The notes below the pieces were generated by a model. That model ran no database searches. It worked only from the letters and a program-made list of their open reading frames with translations, and had not been told where the DNA came from. Below, piece after piece: positions 10,781 through 20,476 of a stretch of 64,000 nucleotides of DNA. The position numbers and the translations under genes were made by a program. Within the stretch, counting starts at the first letter, position 1. The number at the start of each line of letters is the position of its first letter. The DNA comes from Pseudomonas alliivorans (GTDB lineage: Bacteria; Pseudomonadota; Gammaproteobacteria; Pseudomonadales; Pseudomonadaceae): the NCBI RefSeq assembly GCF_017826695.1, contig NZ_JAFFZW010000003.1, positions 310,001-374,000 of the forward strand, written 5' to 3'.

Positions 10781-10863
10781 TGGGAGGCGGCTTGCCGGCG
10801 ATGGGATCATTTCAGTCACAGGTCAGTGCCTGGGAAACCGAGTCGCCGGCAAGCCGCCTCCCA
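10781..10863. repeat. REP-like palindrome pair, copy 1
   Basis: TGGGAGGCGGCTTGCCGGCG begins at 10,781 and its inverse ends at 10,863 as CGCCGGCAAGCCGCCTCCCA, with a 40-base middle. Similar pairs are found at 49,411 and 52,947 in this window, always between genes. This is the usual form of a mobile REP doublet in pseudomonads. It also separates the convergent spuH and acylase genes. Confidence 0.85.
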
Positions 10864-10976
10864 CAAACTGGCGTCCAGTCAGTCAGCGCATGTTGTTGAC
10901 CATGATCGGCGCCACGCTTCAGCGTGAAAACGCCTCTGAAGACGCTCGGCGTCATGTACGCGGTCAGGGTCTTCTG

Positions 10977-13364
10977 TCACCGCTCCGGCACAAGCCTTAA
11001 CACCCCTTCGGTATGCTCGGCCACGTCCTGTTCGCTGAAGTGCTGCTTCATGTATTCGCCGTTGATGTAGGCCTTGGCCTGATCCGAGTAGTGCTTGTCG
11101 AACGGCACGCCGCTCTGACCGACGGGGTTAATGCCCATGCTGTCGGCGGGGGCGGCGAAGTCGATCAGGCGGCGGGTCGAGGGGCCGTAGTTCACGGGCC
11201 AGGGTGCAGGACGAATGCTGGATGACAGGTTGTTCGGCACCTCATGCGTACCCGGCGCGGGATAAGGGCCGACGTTCAGGACTTTATCCAGTGGCTTCTG
11301 CGAGCCCAGCGGATGGCCTTGGGTCAGGGTATGCGCTCTGCCCCAGACCCATTCGTCCGGGTTGTTGCCGTACAGGGATTTGAGGTGCGAAACGCTGGCG
11401 CGCCAAGCCACCTTGACGGTATTGGCGCGGCTTTCCTCGTGAGGCGAGTTGCGGTTGTTCCACCAGGGCGAATCGGCATCGGCGGCCAGGCGCGGCAGGG
11501 CCATGTCCAGCGACCGTGTTGTCAACAGCGTCTGGAACAGGTCATCGCCCAGTTCGTCGTGGAAGGTTTCTTCGGTGATGTCGAACAGGAACTGGTTGAA
11601 CAGCGTTGCACCGACCGAATCCAGCGAATATTCACCGTTCCAGCTGGCCATCCGTTCCACCAGTGCCCGTTCTTCGGGGTCGCTGACCACGCTGCGCAGC
11701 ACCGGAATCAGCGGTCGGAGGATGCTCGGCGCGTAGTCGGTCCGTGTGCCCAGTTGCAGCTGCTTGCTGGCCTCCAGGTCCCACTTGACCGAAGCGTCGC
11801 TCAACTGACGATCAAGCTGCTGGCCGCGCTCCGGAGGGTTGTAGTAACCCGGAATCTGCATACCGGTAGGCGAGAGCGGCTGGAAGTTGGCAGACACGAT
11901 GTAGCCACGTGCCGGATTCTCTTCCTGCGGGTTGGCGCTGAAGGGATAGAAACCCAGCTTGTCGGCCTGCGCCGTGCTGCCATCAAGGATGTAGGTCGGG
12001 TTGACGCCTTCCGGGCGGATCGGCAATTGCGCCGTTGCCCACCAGCCGATGTCACCCTTGGCGTTGGCCCAGACGATGTTCAGGCCGGGCGCCTGGATCT
12101 TTGCGGCCGCATTGCGCATCTTTTCGCGTGTATCGGCTCGGTTGGCTTCGTAAAAACCATCCAGCACCGGGTTTTCAGAGACCAGGAACGACCACCACAT
12201 GGCGATGGGCACTTTTCCTGCATTTTTGCCCATCGCGTCGTTGACGATAGGCCCATGAGGCGATTCCAGAAGGCTCAGCGTGACAGGCGCTTCGCCCTTG
12301 ACCGCAATCTGCTGCTCGGTGCGAGTCATCTCGACCCACTGATTGTGATACCAGACCTGATTGGGGTTTTCGGGATTGGTCTTTTCGGCAATCAAGTCCA
12401 TGTCGTCGTTCTGGAACATGGTCAGGCTCCAGCCGAAGTTCATGTTGTGGCCCAGAAACGCAAACGGGTTCAGCGGCTGAAAATGCCCGTACAGTTCAAA
12501 ACCCGGGGCCGACAGTTGCGCTTCGTACCAGGCCGCAGGCACCGAGAAGCGAATGTGCGGGTCGCCCGCCAGAATGGGTTTACCGCTTTGCGTGCGGCTG
12601 CCGGAAATCGCCCAGGCATTGCTGCCTTCGAACTGCGGCAGACCGGCCTGTTCGAACGCTTCGTTGCTCAGCTTCGCCAGCGCGCCGAGGCCTTTCCAGT
12701 CCGCACCGGTTAGCGCGGGTTTCTGGCCCAGTACGCCGTCCGGGTGCCAGTCCAGATCGAACACCTTCAGGTACTGCGACCCCAGCTGGTCGCGTACATA
12801 AGTCATCAAAGGCTCGGTGCGCAGTGCCGAGGCAAAGCTGTAGGCCAGATAGCCGCCGATACTGAGGGTGTCTTCCGCGCTGAAAGGCCGCTTGGGGATG
12901 CCCAGTGCGTCGGACTCCATCGGTCTTGCATGGGTGTCCTGATACTGGTTAATGCCGTCGATGTAGGCTTCCAGGGCCTTCCACATCGGCGTGTTCCTGT
13001 CCTGACGCGCTATATAGGCTGCTGCGTGCTCACGGATGCGCAGGCTGCGGAACAGTTTGTCGGTCTCGATCAGGTTCGGCCCTAGGATCTCGGCCAGCTC
13101 GCCACGTGCCAGACGCCTTATCATCTCCATCTGAAACAGCCGGTCCTGAGCCTGTACATACCCCAGAGTCCGGTAAAGGTCCGCTTCGTTTTCGGCACGT
13201 ATATGAGGCACACCGCGCTCGTCGTAGCGCACGCTGACCGGCGCCTGCAGATGGCTCAGGGCAATTTCGCCGTCACGCACCGGCTGCTTGCTGTGGATAT
13301 ACCAGCCTGCGCCACTTGCAACGACGGCGATGATGATGGCAAGAACGATCAGGCTGCGTTTCAT
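10977..13364 (-). CDS. hacB: Penicillin-acylase-family N-terminal-nucleophile hydrolase, probable acyl-homoserine-lactone acylase
   Basis: This 795-residue precursor has an N-terminal signal anchor or peptide (about residues 3-21), a pro-alpha chain and a beta chain that would begin at Ser248 in the QFEGSNAWAISG junction, where such enzymes cut themselves between Gly and Ser. Later family residues include AGDPH and GHNMNFGWSLT. It should act in the periplasm on amides with an acyl chain. The place next to the spu operon matches the hacB acylase of P. aeruginosa and P. syringae, hence the symbol. The ATG at 13,364 has GAGGA before it; a TTG four codons up is less likely. The substrate is inferred from family and position. 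Confidence 0.8.
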   Translation of the reverse strand: MKRSLIVLAIIIAVVASGAGWYIHSKQPVRDGEIALSHLQAPVSVRYDERGVPHIRAENEADLYRTLGYVQAQDRLFQMEMIRRLARGELAEILGPNLIETDKLFRSLRIREHAAAYIARQDRNTPMWKALEAYIDGINQYQDTHARPMESDALGIPKRPFSAEDTLSIGGYLAYSFASALRTEPLMTYVRDQLGSQYLKVFDLDWHPDGVLGQKPALTGADWKGLGALAKLSNEAFEQAGLPQFEGSNAWAISGSRTQSGKPILAGDPHIRFSVPAAWYEAQLSAPGFELYGHFQPLNPFAFLGHNMNFGWSLTMFQNDDMDLIAEKTNPENPNQVWYHNQWVEMTRTEQQIAVKGEAPVTLSLLESPHGPIVNDAMGKNAGKVPIAMWWSFLVSENPVLDGFYEANRADTREKMRNAAAKIQAPGLNIVWANAKGDIGWWATAQLPIRPEGVNPTYILDGSTAQADKLGFYPFSANPQEENPARGYIVSANFQPLSPTGMQIPGYYNPPERGQQLDRQLSDASVKWDLEASKQLQLGTRTDYAPSILRPLIPVLRSVVSDPEERALVERMASWNGEYSLDSVGATLFNQFLFDITEETFHDELGDDLFQTLLTTRSLDMALPRLAADADSPWWNNRNSPHEESRANTVKVAWRASVSHLKSLYGNNPDEWVWGRAHTLTQGHPLGSQKPLDKVLNVGPYPAPGTHEVPNNLSSSIRPAPWPVNYGPSTRRLIDFAAPADSMGINPVGQSGVPFDKHYSDQAKAYINGEYMKQHFSEQDVAEHTEGVLRLVPER

Positions 13365-13571
13365 CCGGGTCCTCAATGGGTGGCGTATTGCGGGGATGAA
13401 GGCTACCGTTTTGACTCAGGGCTGGGTAGTGAAGATACCAGGCAGATACAATGCGTGAATTTTGTGAAAGACATTTGACGGTGTCAGCCGATCTGGCTTG
13501 CCAGGCCTGGGCAGACAGAAGACTATCCCTGCATCATCTGCTCGCGGCGCTCGCCCGAAACTGGAAAACCC

Positions 13572-14513
13572 ATGTCCGTTACGTTCGACCCCGATAATCT
13601 GCGCGCCAGCCTGTTGCCACTGGGCATCATCGATCCGCTTTCGCCGGACGGACAGGCGTACCAGCGCTTTTATGGCCTTGGCGGGCTGGGCGGGGAGAAT
13701 GTCATTCGCAGCTGGCTGGGTCGGCTGGATGTCGCGGGATACGAGATCGTCGGGCAGGTGTGGATGCCTGAAAACGCCGTCGCGACGCTGTTTCTGTTCC
13801 ACGGTTTCTATGACCATATGGGCCTGTACCGGCACGTGATCGAGTGGGCGCTGGGGCAGGGTTTTGCGGTGATCTCCTGCGACCTGCCGGGGCACGGACT
13901 TTCCAGCGGCAGCCGCGCGAGCATCAACGATTTCGCAGAATATCAGGCCGTGCTTCAGCAACTGTTGCTGGAAGCGCAGGCACTCAGGCTGCCGCAACCC
14001 TGGCACCTGTGCGGCCAGAGCACCGGCGGTGCCATCGTAATCGATCATCTGCTCAATCAGGGCACTGACAGCCCCGCGCAAGGGCAGGTCATTCTCCTGT
14101 CGCCACTGGTGCGGCCGCGTGCCTGGGGCTGGTCGCGGCTCAGTTACCACCTGCTCAAGCCCTTCGTGACCGGCATCGCCCGGCGCTTTACCGAAAACTC
14201 CAACGCACCGGCCTTCCTGCCGTTCCTGTTGGCCGACCCGTTGCAGCCCAACCGGCTGCCGACCGCCTGGGTCGGTGCGCTGGCGAAATGGATCGTGCGT
14301 ATCGAAAGCGCGCCACGCAGCAAGCGCAGCCCGTTGATCATTCAGGGGGAGGCAGACATGACGGTGGACTGGCTGCATAACCTGAACGTTCTGAAGGACA
14401 AATTCAGCGAACCGCAGATCCTCATGCTCGGCCCCGCTCGCCATCACCTGGCCAACGAACTGCCGGAGCTGCGTGCGCGGTACTTCGATTTTCTGGCGGC
14501 GCGACTGCGTTAA
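13572..14513 (+). CDS. Alpha/beta hydrolase, lysophospholipase/monoacylglycerol-lipase type
   Basis: This 313-residue protein has the HGFYDH oxyanion-loop motif (about 77-82), DLPGHGLSSG and the nucleophile elbow CGQSTGG with Ser150. A candidate acid lies in IIQGEADMTV and the His in GPARHHLANE. No signal peptide is seen, so it is probably cytoplasmic. The pattern is that of serine hydrolases acting on lysophospholipids or monoglycerides; the real substrate is unknown. It is divergent from the acylase gene and convergent with the DUF2059 gene. Confidence 0.8.
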   Translation: MSVTFDPDNLRASLLPLGIIDPLSPDGQAYQRFYGLGGLGGENVIRSWLGRLDVAGYEIVGQVWMPENAVATLFLFHGFYDHMGLYRHVIEWALGQGFAVISCDLPGHGLSSGSRASINDFAEYQAVLQQLLLEAQALRLPQPWHLCGQSTGGAIVIDHLLNQGTDSPAQGQVILLSPLVRPRAWGWSRLSYHLLKPFVTGIARRFTENSNAPAFLPFLLADPLQPNRLPTAWVGALAKWIVRIESAPRSKRSPLIIQGEADMTVDWLHNLNVLKDKFSEPQILMLGPARHHLANELPELRARYFDFLAARLR

Positions 14514-14591
14514 GGCTTGCGGAGAGTGGGGGCCAGTCGACGGCCAGCGTCACAGTCGTGATCAGGCCAGGCTTTGATAACGACCGCAGGC

Positions 14592-15350
14592 TTACTGCGC
14601 GGGATTCAAACTCGACGTACTTTGTCCGACCGCAAGCCCTGCGCGGATCGCGGCGAGTGCCGCCTGATAATACGCCTGACCTTCCGGCGATTCGGCGAAG
14701 GTTGAAAACTCTTCAAGCTCCGGGTCGGACAACTCGCGATAGACGTACAGCAACGTGTTGTTCAGGTCGGCACTGATCTGCGCCATCAGGCGCTCGCGCT
14801 GGCCTTCGAGCATGCCTTGCGCCTGACCGCCGCCCAACAGGCCAGGAATCATCTGGCTCAAGCTGTCGGCGGCCACACCGGCGATGGCGAGGCTGACTTC
14901 GGCACCGGCCTGCTTGGCGGGCAGCGCTTGCGCCAGATGGCCGATCAACAGTTGGCGGGTGGCGTCGGCTTCGATGTGTGGCAGCCCTTCGGCGTGCTTG
15001 GCCAGTTGATCGGCGCGGGTCGCGGTCAGTTCGGCATTGACGATCTTGCGACCCAGAGGCGACTGGAAGAATTGCAGCGAGGGATTGGGGTCCTTCAGGC
15101 TTTCACGCAGGCGACGTGCGGCACGCTGATCCATGGCCTGCGGCGCAAAACGTTGATTGCTGTTATTGACCAGCGCCTGAAAAACCGCAGGTGGCAGGTT
15201 GTCCCGGTAGCGCTGCTGCGCAGCTTTCAAAGCATCGTTGAAGTGCGCACGCTGGTCCGGCCAGCCTGCAGCCTTGTACAACTGGTCATAGCTGTCCGCC
15301 CAGGCAGGCGCAGTGCACAACATCAACAACAAAACAAACAAACGGCGCAT
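14592..15350 (-). CDS. DUF2059 family exported protein
   Basis: This 252-residue protein has a clear signal peptide (MRRLFVLLLMLCTAPAWA). Its mature part is helical, with the repeated style of DUF2059 proteins, including SPEGQAYYQAALAAI near the end. No catalytic motif is visible. An AGGAG ribosome site lies just before the ATG at 15,350; the open frame continues 35 codons upstream but without such a site. The function is not known; it is expected in the periplasm. Confidence 0.7.
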   Translation of the reverse strand: MRRLFVLLLMLCTAPAWADSYDQLYKAAGWPDQRAHFNDALKAAQQRYRDNLPPAVFQALVNNSNQRFAPQAMDQRAARRLRESLKDPNPSLQFFQSPLGRKIVNAELTATRADQLAKHAEGLPHIEADATRQLLIGHLAQALPAKQAGAEVSLAIAGVAADSLSQMIPGLLGGGQAQGMLEGQRERLMAQISADLNNTLLYVYRELSDPELEEFSTFAESPEGQAYYQAALAAIRAGLAVGQSTSSLNPAQ

Positions 15351-15482
15351 TAGGGACTCCTGTCGGCAGGTCGCTATTCTCCGGGTGTTACCGGGGACTT
15401 GTCGAGTTATCACTGCCCTTGCGCAGCGAAATCTACCGCATATGACGCACCACATACGCGCCTCTGTCGGATTTCAGGGCTT

Positions 15483-16127
15483 ATGGATATGATGCGCCGC
15501 ATGCGCATACCCTCCGATCACCCGCTGCTGCTACGAATCGTCGACGACCTGGCCGAAAACGGCTGGTCGCAGCAGAATATTTTCCTGCCCGCCAGTCTGA
15601 CCCTCGAACTCGAACAAGAGTGCCGCAAGCGTGCTGCCGAAGGTGAACTGGAGCCAGCCGGTATAGGCCGGGGGCTTGCGCATGAGGTGCGCGAGGGGAT
15701 TCGCGGCGACCGCATCCAGTGGCTGGAGGCCGGTCAGGCAGACTGCTGCGACAGCTATCTGGAACTGATGGACAGTCTGCGTCTTGCACTCAACCGCGGT
15801 CTGTTTCTGGGGCTTGAGGATTACGAAAGCCATTTCGCCCAGTATCCGCCCGGCGCTTTCTATCTGCGTCATGTGGACCGTTTCCGCGATGACGACAAAC
15901 GGATGGTGTCTGCGGTGCTGTACCTCAATAACGCCTGGCTGCCTGAACATGGCGGCCAGTTGCGCATGTACCTGAAGGGAGAGGTTGCGTATGACGTGCA
16001 GCCTACGGGCGGTTGCCTGGTCGTGTTTCTTTCCGGCGAAATCCCACATGAAGTGCTGCCCGCAACCCGGGACAGGCTGTCACTGACCGGCTGGTTCCGG
16101 CGTCGTGGCGACGAGGTTTTTCCGTAG
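15483..16127 (+). CDS. 2OG-Fe(II) oxygenase (prolyl-4-hydroxylase-like)
   Basis: This protein of about 214 residues carries the iron-binding HxD...H set: HVDRF, then GEIPHEVLP, with the 2-oxoglutarate-binding Arg in RDRLSLTGWFRR. These are the marks of the P4Hc domain. It should oxidise a substrate with iron, oxygen and 2-oxoglutarate; the target cannot be told. The start is uncertain: ATG at 15,483, 15,489 or 15,492 are all possible after an AGGG site. It is divergent from the DUF2059 gene, with about 130 bases between. Confidence 0.8.
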   Translation: MDMMRRMRIPSDHPLLLRIVDDLAENGWSQQNIFLPASLTLELEQECRKRAAEGELEPAGIGRGLAHEVREGIRGDRIQWLEAGQADCCDSYLELMDSLRLALNRGLFLGLEDYESHFAQYPPGAFYLRHVDRFRDDDKRMVSAVLYLNNAWLPEHGGQLRMYLKGEVAYDVQPTGGCLVVFLSGEIPHEVLPATRDRLSLTGWFRRRGDEVFP

Positions 16128-16253
16128 TCGCGCCCCGAATGCAGCCGCGCCCGGATTCATGAAAACTGTTTCATCAAGTCGTTCAGCTGTTTTCACGTGG
16201 CTCGGGCTATCGTTGCACAGCCCGACATCACGTCGATCACGTCTGGAGAAATC

Positions 16254-16691
16254 ATGAAGTCGCTATTTTCTGGGGCTGTCGTTGCGAGCGTTCTGCTGGG
16301 CGCTTCGATGCTGGTCAGCGCTGCCGACATCCCGCGCACTGCATCGGCGGCGGGAGCCGAGGTCTACATCATCTCGCCGAAGGATGGTGAGACCGTCACC
16401 TCGCCCTTCAAAGTGCAGTTCGGCCTCAAAGGCATGGGCGTCGCGCCTGCCGGTGTGGATGTTCCAGAAACCGGGCACCATCACCTGCTGATTGACGTGA
16501 AAGACCAGCCCGCGATGGATGCGCCGTTGCCTATGACTGACAACATCCGTCATTTCGGCAAGGGCCAGACCGAAACCGAAGTGAACCTGCCGCCCGGCCA
16601 GCACACCCTGCAACTGCTGGTCGGTGACAAGAGCCACATCCCGCTGAACCCGAGCGTCGAGTCGAAGAAGATCACCATCAATGTGAAGTGA
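16254..16691 (+). CDS. DUF4399 exported protein
   Basis: This 145-residue protein has a signal peptide (MKSLFSGAVVASVLLGASMLVSA). The mature DUF4399 domain has a beta-rich pattern and a His cluster in PETGHHHLLIDV. A second conserved stretch is NLPPGQHTLQLLVGDKSHIP. The His triad hints at metal binding, which is inference. The ATG at 16,254 follows TGGAGA; an upstream in-frame ATG would remove the signal peptide from the terminus and is rejected. It ends close to the convergent yejF. Confidence 0.75.
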   Translation: MKSLFSGAVVASVLLGASMLVSAADIPRTASAAGAEVYIISPKDGETVTSPFKVQFGLKGMGVAPAGVDVPETGHHHLLIDVKDQPAMDAPLPMTDNIRHFGKGQTETEVNLPPGQHTLQLLVGDKSHIPLNPSVESKKITINVK

Positions 16692-16800
16692 CGCGCAATT
16701 CACCGGGTTGTGGGAGGCGGCCCATTGCTGCCGTCGTCACTGCAAGAACTCTCACGCCCTGCGGGCAGAAGCGGGTTTCAGCCGCCTGAAGGTCTGGCGT

Positions 16801-18384
16801 TCAGCCAAACACCAGCCCTGACGAGCGCAGCAGCTCCTGTGTGTAGGGCTGCTGCGGGGCGGCAAAGATCTCTCGCGACGGGCCTTGTTCGACCACCTTG
16901 CCGTCCTTGATCACGATCAGGTCATGCGCCAGGGCATGTACCACCGCCAGGTCATGGCTGATAAAGAGATAGGTCAGTCCGTGACGAATCTGCAGATCAC
17001 GCAGCAGCGCGACGATCTGTTTCTGCACGGTGCGGTCCAGCGCCGAGGTCGGCTCGTCCAGCAGGATCAGGTCCGGTTCCAGCACCAGCGCGCGTGCAAT
17101 GGAAATGCGCTGGCGCTGGCCGCCGGAAAACTCATGCGGGTAACGATGCCGACTGGCCGGGTCCAGCCCGACTTCGCCCAGCACCCTGATCACCGTTTCC
17201 TCCCGTTCCCTGGGCGTGCCGATGTTGTGAGTGACCAATCCCTCGGCGATGATCTGCGCCACCGTCATGCGCGGACTCAGGCTGCCGAACGGGTCCTGAA
17301 ACACCACCTGCAACTGGCGCCGCAACGGACGCATCAGGTGCTGGCTGTGCAGACTCAGTTCCTTGGTGCCGAAACGGATACTGCCTTCGGCGTCGACCAG
17401 CCGCAGGATGGCCTGGCCCAGCGTGGACTTCCCCGATCCCGATTCGCCGACGATGCCCAGCGTCTTGCCCTTGAGCAGTTCGAAACTCACGCCATCCACA
17501 GCCTTCACATACTGCTGCTCGCGGCTGAACCAGGACTTCGCCAACGGAAACCAGACTTTCAGGTCCAGCACCGACAGCAACGTGTTGCTGTGCGTTGAAG
17601 GCACCGGCTCGCCGTCGGGCTCGGCGTTGATCAGCAACTGGCTGTAAGGGTGCTGCGGGCTATTGAACAGTGTCTCGCAGTCGGCCTGCTCGACGATCTC
17701 GCCTTCGCGCATCACGCAGACCCGCTGCGCAATGCGACGCACCAGATTAAGGTCATGGCTGATCAGCAACAGCGACATGTTCAGCCGCTGTTGCAGGGAC
17801 TTGAGCAGTTCGAGGATTTTCACCTGCACCGTCACGTCCAGCGCCGTGGTCGGTTCGTCGGCGATCAACAGGTCAGGCTCGTTCGCCAGCGCCATGGCGA
17901 TCATGATGCGCTGGCGCTGCCCGCCAGACAGCTGATGCGGATACGCATTGAGGCGCGACAGCGGATCCCGGATGCCCACCAGTTCCAGCAGCTCGAGGGT
18001 GCGATTGCGCGCCGCCTTGCCTTTCAGGCCCTTGTGGGTGACGAGGATTTCACCGATCTGTTTCTCGACCGTGTGCAGCGGGTTCAGCGAGCTCATCGGC
18101 TCTTGAAAGATCATCGCCACCCGATTGCCGCGCAGGCTGCGCAGCTGTTTGTCGCTGGCGCTGACCAGATCCAGTCCGTCATAGCGAATCGAGCCCTGGG
18201 TGCTGACCGTCTTGCCCGGCAACAGGCGCAGGATCGAATGCGCGGTCACCGACTTGCCCGAGCCGGATTCGCCGACCAGCGCCAGGCACTCGCCGCGCCG
18301 GATGTCGAGGCTGACGCCATGCACCACTTCATGGCCGTTGAAGGCGACGTGCAGGTCGCGTATTTCAATCAGGTTATCGTGCAT
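16801..18384 (-). CDS. yejF: Peptide/microcin-C-type ABC importer, double ATPase
   Basis: This 527-residue protein carries two ATP-binding domains in one chain. Each has Walker A GESGSGKS, a LSGGQRQRI or FSGGQRQRI signature and a Walker B ([24 protein letters not shown]). This layout is that of YejF, the ATPase of the YejABEF importer of peptides and microcin C. Its ATG lies one base after the yejE stop, so the genes are one transcript. The frame is open nine codons before the chosen ATG but overlaps yejE. Confidence 0.9.
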   Translation of the reverse strand: MHDNLIEIRDLHVAFNGHEVVHGVSLDIRRGECLALVGESGSGKSVTAHSILRLLPGKTVSTQGSIRYDGLDLVSASDKQLRSLRGNRVAMIFQEPMSSLNPLHTVEKQIGEILVTHKGLKGKAARNRTLELLELVGIRDPLSRLNAYPHQLSGGQRQRIMIAMALANEPDLLIADEPTTALDVTVQVKILELLKSLQQRLNMSLLLISHDLNLVRRIAQRVCVMREGEIVEQADCETLFNSPQHPYSQLLINAEPDGEPVPSTHSNTLLSVLDLKVWFPLAKSWFSREQQYVKAVDGVSFELLKGKTLGIVGESGSGKSTLGQAILRLVDAEGSIRFGTKELSLHSQHLMRPLRRQLQVVFQDPFGSLSPRMTVAQIIAEGLVTHNIGTPREREETVIRVLGEVGLDPASRHRYPHEFSGGQRQRISIARALVLEPDLILLDEPTSALDRTVQKQIVALLRDLQIRHGLTYLFISHDLAVVHALAHDLIVIKDGKVVEQGPSREIFAAPQQPYTQELLRSSGLVFG

Positions 18385-18385
18385 G

Positions 18386-19408
18386 TCAGCTCCGGGGATC
18401 GAACGCGTCACGGCAGGCTTCGCCGATGAACACCAACAGGGACAGAATCAGCGCCAGTGCGACGAAGGCCGTCAGGCCCAGCCACGGCGCCTGCAGATTG
18501 CGCTTGGCTTCGCCGATCAGTTCACCCAGCGAGGCGCTGCCCGCAGGCATGCCGAAGCCGAGAAAATCCAGCGCGGTGAGGGTGGCGATGGAGCCTGTCA
18601 CGATGAACGGAAGGTAAGTCAGTGTGCTGGTCATGGCGTTGGGCAGAATGTGTCGCCACATCAGCGCAGCATCGGTCAGACCCAGTGCGCGGGCGGCTTT
18701 GACGTATTCCAGATTGCGGCCACGCAAAAACTCGGCGCGCACCACGTCCACCAGCGACAGCCATGAGAACAGCGCCATGATCCCCAGCAGCCACCAGAAA
18801 TTCGGCGACACGAAGCCCGACAGAATGATCAGCAAGTACAGCACCGGCAGGCCCGACCAGATTTCCTGAATGCGCTGGCCGATCAGGTCGGTCATGCCGC
18901 CGTAATACCCCTGAATCGCTCCGGCACAGACTCCGATCACCGTGCTGATCGCGGTCAGCAGCAACGCGAACAGAATCGAAATCCGCGCCCCGAACAGCAC
19001 CCGCGCCAGTACATCCCGCGCCTGCTCGTCGGTGCCCAGCCAGTTATGGCCGTCAGGCGGGCTGGGCGAGGGCGCGTCCAGGTCGTAGTTGATGGTGTCG
19101 TAACTGAACGGGATCGGTGCGAACATCATCCAGCCGTTCTTCGCCGCGATCAGCTGGCGCACATAGTCGCTTGAATAATCGGGCTCGAAGGGAAGCTCGC
19201 CGCCGAAATCCGTTTCCATGTAGGTGTGAAACGCCGGGTAATACAGCGTGTTGTCGTAGCTGAGCAGCAGCGGCTTGTCGTTGGCGATCAGCTCGCCGCA
19301 CAGGCACACCAGCATCAGTCCGACGAAGATCCACAACGACCACCAGCCGCGCCGGTTGGCCTTGAACAGCGCCATGCGTCGCTGGCTCTGGGGAGAGAAC
19401 TCGAACAT
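18386..19408 (-). CDS. yejE: Peptide/microcin-C-type ABC importer permease
   Basis: This 340-residue permease has a first membrane helix near residue 25-45 (LWIFVGLMLVCLCGELIA). A long periplasmic loop rich in Tyr/Asp and PDGHNWLGTDEQARDVLAR follows, then five hydrophobic segments with a DPP-type coupling motif (ARALGLTDAALMWRHILPNAM). Size and loop match YejE. The ATG at 19,408 shares its A with the yejB TGA. The open frame continues far upstream inside yejB but is only an overlapping frame. Confidence 0.9.
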   Translation of the reverse strand: MFEFSPQSQRRMALFKANRRGWWSLWIFVGLMLVCLCGELIANDKPLLLSYDNTLYYPAFHTYMETDFGGELPFEPDYSSDYVRQLIAAKNGWMMFAPIPFSYDTINYDLDAPSPSPPDGHNWLGTDEQARDVLARVLFGARISILFALLLTAISTVIGVCAGAIQGYYGGMTDLIGQRIQEIWSGLPVLYLLIILSGFVSPNFWWLLGIMALFSWLSLVDVVRAEFLRGRNLEYVKAARALGLTDAALMWRHILPNAMTSTLTYLPFIVTGSIATLTALDFLGFGMPAGSASLGELIGEAKRNLQAPWLGLTAFVALALILSLLVFIGEACRDAFDPRS

Positions 19409-20475
19409 CAGGCGCTCCTCGCGGAAAAATCGATGCGCGGATCGACCAGCATGTAACACAGGTCGCCCACCAGTTTGATCAGCAGGCCGAACAGGGTGAA
19501 CAGAAACAACGTGCCGAACACCACGGGATAGTCCCGCGACACCGCCGCCTCGTAGCTCATGCGCCCCAGCCCGTCGAGGCCGAAAATGGTTTCGATCAGC
19601 AGCGAACCGGCGAAGAACACCTCGATCAGCGCCTGCGGAATACCGGCGATCACCAGCAGCATGGCGTTGCGGAACACATGGCCGTACAGCACGCGGTGTT
19701 CCGTCAGGCCCTTGGCCCGCGCCGTGACCACGTACTGGCGGCTGATCTCGTTGAGAAAGCTGTTCTTGGTCAGGATGGTCAGTGTCGCGAAGCCGCCGAT
19801 CACCAGCGACGTGACTGGCAGCACCAGGTGCCACAGATAGTCCTTCACCTTGCCCCAGGTACCGAGGCTGTCGAAGTTTTCCGAGAACAGGCCCTGCGCC
19901 GGAAACCAGCTCAGATAGCTGCCGCCGGCGAACACCACGATCAGCAGAATCGCGAACAGAAACGCAGGCGTGGCGTAGCCGACGATCACCAGCGTGCTGC
20001 TCCACACATCGAATGCGCTGCCGTGCCGTACTGCCTTGCGGATACCCAGCGGAATGGAGATCAGGTAGGTGATCAAGGTGGCCCACAGCCCGAGCGACAG
20101 CGACACCGGCAGTTTCTGCGCGATCAACTCGGTCACCGGCGCGCCACGAAAGAAGCTGTTGCCGAAGTCCAGTTGCGCGTAGTTCTTGAGCATCAACCAC
20201 AGGCGTTCGTGCATCGGCTTATCGAAACCGTAATGCTCCTTGATCGACTCGATCAGTGCCGGGTCCAGACCGCGCGTGCTGCGGCTGGCGGTGCCGCTGG
20301 ACGCCACTTCGCCACCGCCGCCGCCCACGCCATTGGGGCTGAAACCCTGGATGCGTGCGATGGCCTGTTCCACCGGCCCGCCGGGGGCGGCCTGCACGAT
20401 CAGAAAATTCACAATCAGAATGGCCAGCAGCGTAGGAATGATCAGTAGCAGGCGTCGGATTACGTAAGCCAGCAT
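19408..20475 (-). CDS. yejB: Peptide/microcin-C-type ABC importer permease
   Basis: This 355-residue permease starts with a membrane helix typical of DppB-like proteins ([20 protein letters not shown]) and has the family's APGGPVE turn. A glycine/serine-rich insert at about residues 45-70 (GGGGGEV...) is typical of YejB. The coupling motif reads [21 protein letters not shown]. It begins one base after the yejA stop and overlaps yejE by one base. Confidence 0.9.
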   Translation of the reverse strand: MLAYVIRRLLLIIPTLLAILIVNFLIVQAAPGGPVEQAIARIQGFSPNGVGGGGGEVASSGTASRSTRGLDPALIESIKEHYGFDKPMHERLWLMLKNYAQLDFGNSFFRGAPVTELIAQKLPVSLSLGLWATLITYLISIPLGIRKAVRHGSAFDVWSSTLVIVGYATPAFLFAILLIVVFAGGSYLSWFPAQGLFSENFDSLGTWGKVKDYLWHLVLPVTSLVIGGFATLTILTKNSFLNEISRQYVVTARAKGLTEHRVLYGHVFRNAMLLVIAGIPQALIEVFFAGSLLIETIFGLDGLGRMSYEAAVSRDYPVVFGTLFLFTLFGLLIKLVGDLCYMLVDPRIDFSARSA

Positions 20476-20476
20476 C

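Noticed and set aside
16711..16720. TGGGAGGCGG behind the DUF4399 gene, like a REP arm
   Set aside because: Only ten bases match and no inverse arm follows, so it is not listed as a REP copy.
18386..20200. A 604-codon frame reading into yejE from inside yejB
   Set aside because: Only the part from 19,408 on is a YejE permease; the upstream extension overlaps the coding part of yejB and looks like frame noise.
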